Assembly: GCA_945787435.1 (NCBI GenBank)
Contig: CALZHX010000149.1
Span: 1-9,862 of the forward strand
Direction of reading: 5' to 3'
DNA from: an uncultured Woeseiaceae bacterium
Lineage (GTDB): Bacteria > Pseudomonadota > Gammaproteobacteria > Steroidobacterales > Woeseiaceae
Length of the DNA: 9,862 bases
This document shows positions 6,975 through 9,862 of this stretch, piece after piece. The notes under the pieces are model-generated. The model saw only the letters and a list, made by a program, of their open reading frames with translations. It was not told the DNA's origin and did no database searches. The position numbers were made by a program, and so were the translations under genes. Within the stretch, counting starts at the first letter, position 1; each line of letters begins with the position of its first letter.

Positions 6975-8174
6975 ATGACAGATACCAAGGATCAACTACA
7001 GGAACTTGTTCGCGGCAGCGATGAGGTTTTGCCCGAAAACGGACTTGAAGCGAAGCTGAAGCAAGGCCGGCCTCTCGTCGTCAAAGCCGGGTTCGACCCG
7101 ACCGCACCGGACCTGCACATCGGGCACACCGTACTCATTAACAAGATGCGGCAATTCCAGGAGTTCGGGCATGAGGTCGTGTTCCTGATTGGTGATTTCA
7201 CGGGCATGATCGGTGATCCGTCGGGCAAGAACACGACGCGTCCGCCGTTGTCGCCCGAAGAAATCAAGGCCAATGCCGAGACCTACGAGGCACAGATCTA
7301 CAAAATTCTGGACGAGGAAGCCACGCGCATCGAATTCAATTCGAGATGGATGGGGGCGATGGATGCGGCCGGATTGATCAAACTCGCATCGCACCATACT
7401 GTCGCTCGCATGCTCGAGCGCGACGACTTCAATAAGAGATATACGGGCGGCCAGCCGATATCGGTTCATGAATTTCTCTACCCAATTGTGCAGGGCTACG
7501 ACTCTGTGGCGCTTAAGGCCGACGTCGAGCTCGGTGGAACCGACCAAAAATTCAACCTGCTGGTAGGCCGCCAGCTGCAGCAGGACTTTGGGCAGGAACC
7601 GCAGATTGTCCTGACGATGCCGCTCCTTGAAGGGCTCGACGGCGTGCAGAAAATGTCGAAGTCAATGGGCAATTACATTGGTATTACGGATGCCCCGGGC
7701 GAGATGTTCGGCAAGTTGATGTCCGTGTCGGACGATCTGATGTGGCGCTACTTCGAGCTTCTGAGTTTTCGGACACTCGATGATATTGCAGGCCTCAGGC
7801 GACGCGTTGAGGAAGGCCTCAATCCCCGCGATGCGAAGTTCGAACTCGGGCTGGAACTCGTGGCAAGATTTCACGATGACAATGCCGCAACGGCCGCCAA
7901 GGAGGAGTTCATTTCTCGCTTCCAGCAAGGTGCCATGCCTGAGGATATGCCCGAATTGAGTCTCGCGAGCAAGAATGGGCGACTTGGAATTGCGCACCTC
8001 TTGAAAGAAGCGGGCCTTGTGAGCAGTACATCCGAAGCATTCCGGATGATCAAACAAGGTGCTGTCAGAATTGATGGTGTGAAAGTTGAAGATCGCGCGC
8101 TTGAGATCGATGCTGGCAGCATCGGCATCTACCAGGTTGGTAAGCGTAAATTCTCTCGTATAAGCCTGACCTGA
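6975..8174 (+). CDS. tyrS: Tyrosyl-tRNA synthetase
   Basis: TyrRS charges tRNA-Tyr with tyrosine using ATP in the cytoplasm. The 399 residues carry the class I signatures HIGH at 48-51 (PTAPDLHIGHTVL) and KMSKS at 226-230 (VQKMSKSMGN), with LIGDFTGMIGDPSGK at 71-85, the tyrosine-pocket region EFLYPIVQGYDSVAL at 166-180 and VELGGTDQKFNLL at 184-196. Residues about 337-395 form the C-terminal S4 RNA-binding domain (AHLLKEAGLVSS, QGAVRIDGVKVEDR). The compact length and the perfect HIGH place it with the Pseudomonas TyrS/TyrZ subgroup rather than E. coli TyrS of 424 residues. A strong AAGGAG (6954-6959) lies 15 nt from ATG 6975, longer than ideal; no better in-frame start exists. The next gene begins 20 nt after the stop, so co-transcription is likely. 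Confidence 0.97.
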   Translation: MTDTKDQLQELVRGSDEVLPENGLEAKLKQGRPLVVKAGFDPTAPDLHIGHTVLINKMRQFQEFGHEVVFLIGDFTGMIGDPSGKNTTRPPLSPEEIKANAETYEAQIYKILDEEATRIEFNSRWMGAMDAAGLIKLASHHTVARMLERDDFNKRYTGGQPISVHEFLYPIVQGYDSVALKADVELGGTDQKFNLLVGRQLQQDFGQEPQIVLTMPLLEGLDGVQKMSKSMGNYIGITDAPGEMFGKLMSVSDDLMWRYFELLSFRTLDDIAGLRRRVEEGLNPRDAKFELGLELVARFHDDNAATAAKEEFISRFQQGAMPEDMPELSLASKNGRLGIAHLLKEAGLVSSTSEAFRMIKQGAVRIDGVKVEDRALEIDAGSIGIYQVGKRKFSRISLT

Positions 8175-8194
8175 CCGGGGGTCGATTTGCCAAA

Positions 8195-9391
8195 ATGACG
8201 ACAAGAGTCCAAAGCCTGGTTGTTTCCCTGTTCTTCACTATGTTGTGCGCAGGCGCGCTCGCTGACGAAGCTGAAGACGCCGCGCAAGCCGAAGCAAGAA
8301 AACAGGAAGCATTCCGGGCCGGTGTTGCAAGTACTGTCAACGACCTGAATTACGGGTTTTTCGACAGCTTCATCGGCGCGGTCAATCAACAGGACATGCT
8401 TGATCGTATCTACGGCCTGCGCCTCATCGACCAGAGAATCAAGAGGCAGTTCGAAGGGAGTCTCGAAGGATCGTGGCCAGGCATGATAAAGGGAGGCATC
8501 GTTCCCAGCCGCGGTGTGCCTGAAGAAGGGCTGAGGTTCACGCTGCTTGGCGTTGAGTCGCGCGGCGACCTGGGCCGAGCCGTTGTCCGGGTCGATCTCG
8601 ACAACTTCCAGTTCAATTATTTCGACCTTGATCTGCGACTCGACCAGCGCGAGAACGTCGTTATTGTCGATTGGATCAACTTTCTCGATGGGCAGGCGTT
8701 CTCGCAGGACGTCGGCCTTTATCTCGTTTTGGCGCAGCCCAGCAAATCGGCGTTGCGCAAATTGCTCGACTTTTCGAATGTCAGTGAGCGGGAGTTGTTT
8801 CAGTTTGGCGAACTGATGAAGGCGGCACGTGATCGCAATCTCGCCAAGTTCAACGAATTGCGGGACAGCATAGAGCCACGTTTTCAACGGCAGCGGATAG
8901 TCGTGGAATCCGGGGTGCGCGTTGCCAAGGACGTCCGCAGGCGCCGTGATATGGTCGCGGCACTCGGCTTAATGGCCGAGCATTTCCCGGAAGAGCCCCT
9001 CTACTCTCTGATGTTGCTCGACTACTATTTCCCGCAGAAAAAGTTCGAGGAGGGCATCGCTGCCCTGCAGAGACTGCGTGACAAGCTGGATGTCGAGGAT
9101 GCCGCGATGGATGCGCGAATGTCGGCCGCATTGCTCGCATCGGGCAACGCGGCAGAGGCTGTCGCTTACGCTGACCTGGCGCTCGGGCGCGAGCCCGGCC
9201 TCGAACTGGGCTGGTTGTCTGCGCTGAATGCCCGAAACGCGGTCGGTGACTTTGCCGGGACGGTTGCAGCGCTCACGCGACTGGAGGGCGAGTTCGACTA
9301 TGATTTGAGCCCTGAAACCCTGGAAAAAAGCCGTGTTTTCGGGCAGTTAATGGCTTCTGAGGAATTCGCAGCCTGGCTTGAATCCCGATAA
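8195..9391 (+). CDS. Exported protein of unknown function with TPR-like C-terminal helices
   Basis: I do not recognise this 398-residue protein as a named family. It opens with a clean Sec signal peptide: basic MTTR, hydrophobic VQSLVVSLFFTMLCAGA, and a signal peptidase I site after AGALA (cleavage about 23/24). Cys18 lacks a proper lipobox (preceded by TML), so it is probably not a lipoprotein. Residues about 25-110 look helical and charged, and about 112-160 look beta-rich (FTLLGVESRGDLGRAVVRVD, then FDLDLRLDQRENVVIVDW). From about 250 to 370 there are paired amphipathic helices with TPR-like spacing (PLYSLMLLDYYFPQKKFEEG, ARMSAALLASGNAAEAVAYA, LGWLSALNARNAVGDFAGTV), suggesting a periplasmic protein-binding scaffold. 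ATG 8195 follows tyrS by 20 nt with a GGGGG about 13 nt ahead. The gene sits between tyrS and an rRNA operon. Its coding nature is strongly supported by length, signal peptide and codon use like its neighbours. Confidence 0.85.
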   Translation: MTTRVQSLVVSLFFTMLCAGALADEAEDAAQAEARKQEAFRAGVASTVNDLNYGFFDSFIGAVNQQDMLDRIYGLRLIDQRIKRQFEGSLEGSWPGMIKGGIVPSRGVPEEGLRFTLLGVESRGDLGRAVVRVDLDNFQFNYFDLDLRLDQRENVVIVDWINFLDGQAFSQDVGLYLVLAQPSKSALRKLLDFSNVSERELFQFGELMKAARDRNLAKFNELRDSIEPRFQRQRIVVESGVRVAKDVRRRRDMVAALGLMAEHFPEEPLYSLMLLDYYFPQKKFEEGIAALQRLRDKLDVEDAAMDARMSAALLASGNAAEAVAYADLALGREPGLELGWLSALNARNAVGDFAGTVAALTRLEGEFDYDLSPETLEKSRVFGQLMASEEFAAWLESR

Positions 9392-9408
9392 TTTAGTCGG
9401 CACCTTCC

Positions 9409-9424
9409 GGTCCCGGACGGGGCC
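9409..9424 (+). terminator. Weak hairpin after the tyrS-exported protein unit
   Basis: GGTCCC and GGGGCC can pair (six pairs including one G-U) around a GGAC loop, 17 nt after the stop codon. No U-run follows (the next bases are AGCTCAAATTTC), so it is at best a poor intrinsic terminator. It may only be a pause or RNA-end structure. Confidence 0.2.
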
Positions 9425-9425
9425 A

Positions 9426-9477
9426 GCTCAAATTTCTTGCGAATAAGTGTTGACGGGCCCCTATTCGTCGCTATAAT
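9426..9477 (+). promoter_or_regulatory. rRNA operon promoter P1 with A/T-rich upstream element
   Basis: TTGACG (9450-9455, 5 of 6) and a perfect TATAAT (9472-9477) are 16 nt apart, the spacing of E. coli rrn P1 promoters. The bases just after -10 are GCCCGTCC, a GC-rich discriminator typical of stringently controlled, ppGpp/DksA-sensitive rRNA promoters. The stretch 9426-9449 (AAATTTC, GAATAAG) is A/T-rich and placed where an UP element would bind the alpha subunit C-terminal domain. The start should be near 9485. The stringent-control reading is inference from family knowledge. Confidence 0.8.
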
Positions 9478-9485
9478 GCCCGTCC

Positions 9486-9509
9486 GCTGAGGGTACGGTG
9501 TCCTTCAGC
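9486..9509 (+). other. Hairpin at the 5' end of the P1 transcript
   Basis: GCTGAGGG (9486-9493) pairs with CCTTCAGC (9502-9509) over eight pairs including one G-U, with an 8-nt loop. It begins within a base or two of the expected P1 start, so a P1 transcript would carry a stem almost at its 5' end. Confidence 0.5.
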
Positions 9510-9533
9510 AGACTTCCAATTAGATAGAACACA

Positions 9534-9569
9534 CAGGCCCCGGGCTGGCCAACAGCCACCTCTGGCCTG
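9534..9569 (+). other. Nested inverted repeats overlapping rrn P2
   Basis: CAGGCC (9534-9539) is inverted as GGCCTG (9564-9569), and inside it GGCTG (9543-9547) pairs with CAGCC (9553-9557) around GCCAA. The outer right arm abuts the P2 -10. In P1 transcripts this would fold as a hairpin; in DNA it overlaps the P2 -35 and spacer. Confidence 0.45.
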
Positions 9570-9575
9570 TATAAT
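9546..9575 (+). promoter_or_regulatory. rRNA operon promoter P2
   Basis: A second perfect TATAAT lies at 9570-9575, with TGGCCA (9546-9551, 4 of 6) 18 nt upstream. It is about 98 nt downstream of the P1 -10, similar to the tandem P1/P2 layout of enterobacterial rrn operons. The start would be near 9582, directly ahead of the boxA-proximal hairpin. Confidence 0.6.
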
Positions 9576-9584
9576 TGTGGGTCC

Positions 9585-9624
9585 GCCTCGCGAAACGCAG
9601 ATATTGCATTTCGGCTTACGAGGC
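9585..9624 (+). other. Long hairpin just upstream of boxA (boxB-like position)
   Basis: GCCTCG (9585-9590) pairs with CGAGGC (9619-9624). Inside, CGAAA (9591-9595) pairs with TTTCG (9609-9613), and GCA (9597-9599) pairs with TGC (9605-9607) around GATAT. One C/A mismatch (9596/9608) and a one-sided GCTTA bulge interrupt it. It sits three bases before boxA, where boxB hairpins occur in rrn antitermination leaders. Confidence 0.6.
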
Positions 9625-9627
9625 TCG

Positions 9628-9638
9628 TTCTTTAACAA
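9628..9638 (+). promoter_or_regulatory. boxA antitermination element
   Basis: TTCTTTAACAA matches the core of the bacterial rrn boxA (E. coli TGCTCTTTAACAA) in the expected leader position. In RNA it binds NusB-NusE (S10) and assembles the Nus/SuhB antitermination complex, which lets polymerase pass Rho-dependent stops in untranslated rRNA. A GTGTGGG at 9656-9662 follows, as in E. coli. Confidence 0.85.
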
Positions 9639-9765
9639 ATCGAAACAGATAATTTGTGTGGGTGCTCGCGTTGGAATTTGCATTGGCAAAATCAACGTGA
9701 GAACCAAGTTTAATTTTTAGTAATTGAGGTTGGGGATTACGTCTTTAGATAAAGCTCAAAGCTTT

Positions 9766-9862
9766 AAACTGAAGAGTTTGATCCTGGCTCAGATTGAACG
9801 CTGGCGGCATGCCTAACACATGCAAGTCGAACGGAAACGATGGGAGCTTGCTCCCAGGCGTC
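9766..9862 (+). rRNA. rrs: 16S ribosomal RNA, 5' end (partial)
   Basis: AAACTGAAGAG at 9766 corresponds to the E. coli 16S 5' end (AAATTGAAGAG) and is followed by the universal 27F region (GAGTTTGATCCTGGCTCAG, 9774-9792) and ACGCTGGCGGCATGCCTAAC. The V1 helix is seen as GGGAG (9842-9846), CTTG loop, CTCCC (9851-9855). The first 97 nt are in the window and the gene continues to the right. The mature 5' end is placed by homology and could shift by a few bases. Confidence 0.97.

Larger units (their letters stand above)
9485..9765 (+). other. rRNA operon leader (5' external transcribed spacer)
   Basis: There is no protein gene between 9392 and the start of 16S. From the P1 start to about 9765 the sequence is the leader of the rRNA precursor. 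It contains P2, three hairpins, boxA, a boxC-like GTGTGGG at 9656-9662, and just before 16S an AAAGC-TCAAA-GCTTT inverted repeat at 9751-9765. The boxA to GTGTGGG stretch closely resembles the E. coli rrn leader. The RNase III stem partner lies after 16S, outside the window. Confidence 0.75.

Noticed and set aside
8195..8263. Lipoprotein signal at Cys18 of the exported protein
   Set aside because: The residues before the cysteine are TML, which does not fit a lipobox; the AGALA site gives a better signal peptidase I cleavage.
8129..8887. 252-codon minus-strand frame opposite the exported protein
   Set aside because: The plus-strand gene has a signal peptide, operon spacing and TPR-like periodicity; the opposite frame has none and would overlap the end of tyrS.
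9471..9707. 78-codon minus-strand frame in the rRNA leader
   Set aside because: It crosses both rrn promoters and boxA and has no support as a protein.

Overview
The window looks like an ordinary housekeeping stretch from a moderately GC-rich gammaproteobacterium. The proteins are gammaproteobacterial in type: an A-type Fe-S carrier of the ErpA kind, Ppx and PPK1, AnmK, a MepM-like LytM peptidase and a TyrZ-like TyrRS. The rRNA leader has an Escherichia/Pseudomonas-style boxA, and the start of 16S rRNA is bacterial. The window holds only about the first 97 nt of 16S, so I cannot name a genus.

Layout. Positions 2-2144 (+ strand) carry the 3' end of a bactofilin gene, then erpA, then ppx, tightly packed, with ppx starting inside erpA. 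Positions 2137-6798 (- strand) carry a run read right to left: a membrane-anchored M23 (MepM-like) endopeptidase, anmK, and ppk. The ppx and ppk stop codons overlap tail to tail. Positions 6799-6974 are a divergent promoter region. Positions 6975-9391 (+) hold tyrS and an unrecognised exported protein with TPR-like C-terminal helices. Positions 9392-9765 are the promoter and leader of an rRNA operon: tandem P1/P2 core promoters, three hairpins and boxA. The 16S rRNA gene starts near 9766 and runs off the right edge.

How the genes relate. Two functional themes sit in the middle. One is polyphosphate metabolism, with synthesis by Ppk and degradation by Ppx. The other is cell-wall turnover and recycling: the MepM-like peptidase opens crosslinks, AnmK recycles anhydro-MurNAc, and bactofilins are cytoskeletal polymers often tied to wall shape. 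The right end is translation capacity, with tyrS leading towards an rRNA operon.

From memory, Pseudomonas has a similar order (small gene, erpA, anmK, M23 peptidase, divergent tyrS, 16S). If so, this is an old conserved block with a ppx/ppk pair between erpA and anmK and one extra gene between tyrS and the rRNA operon. I saw no mobile element, CRISPR array, tRNA, defence system or clearly new system. The most interesting items are the uncharacterised exported protein, the hairpin-rich rRNA leader, and the overlapping gene boundaries around ppx.
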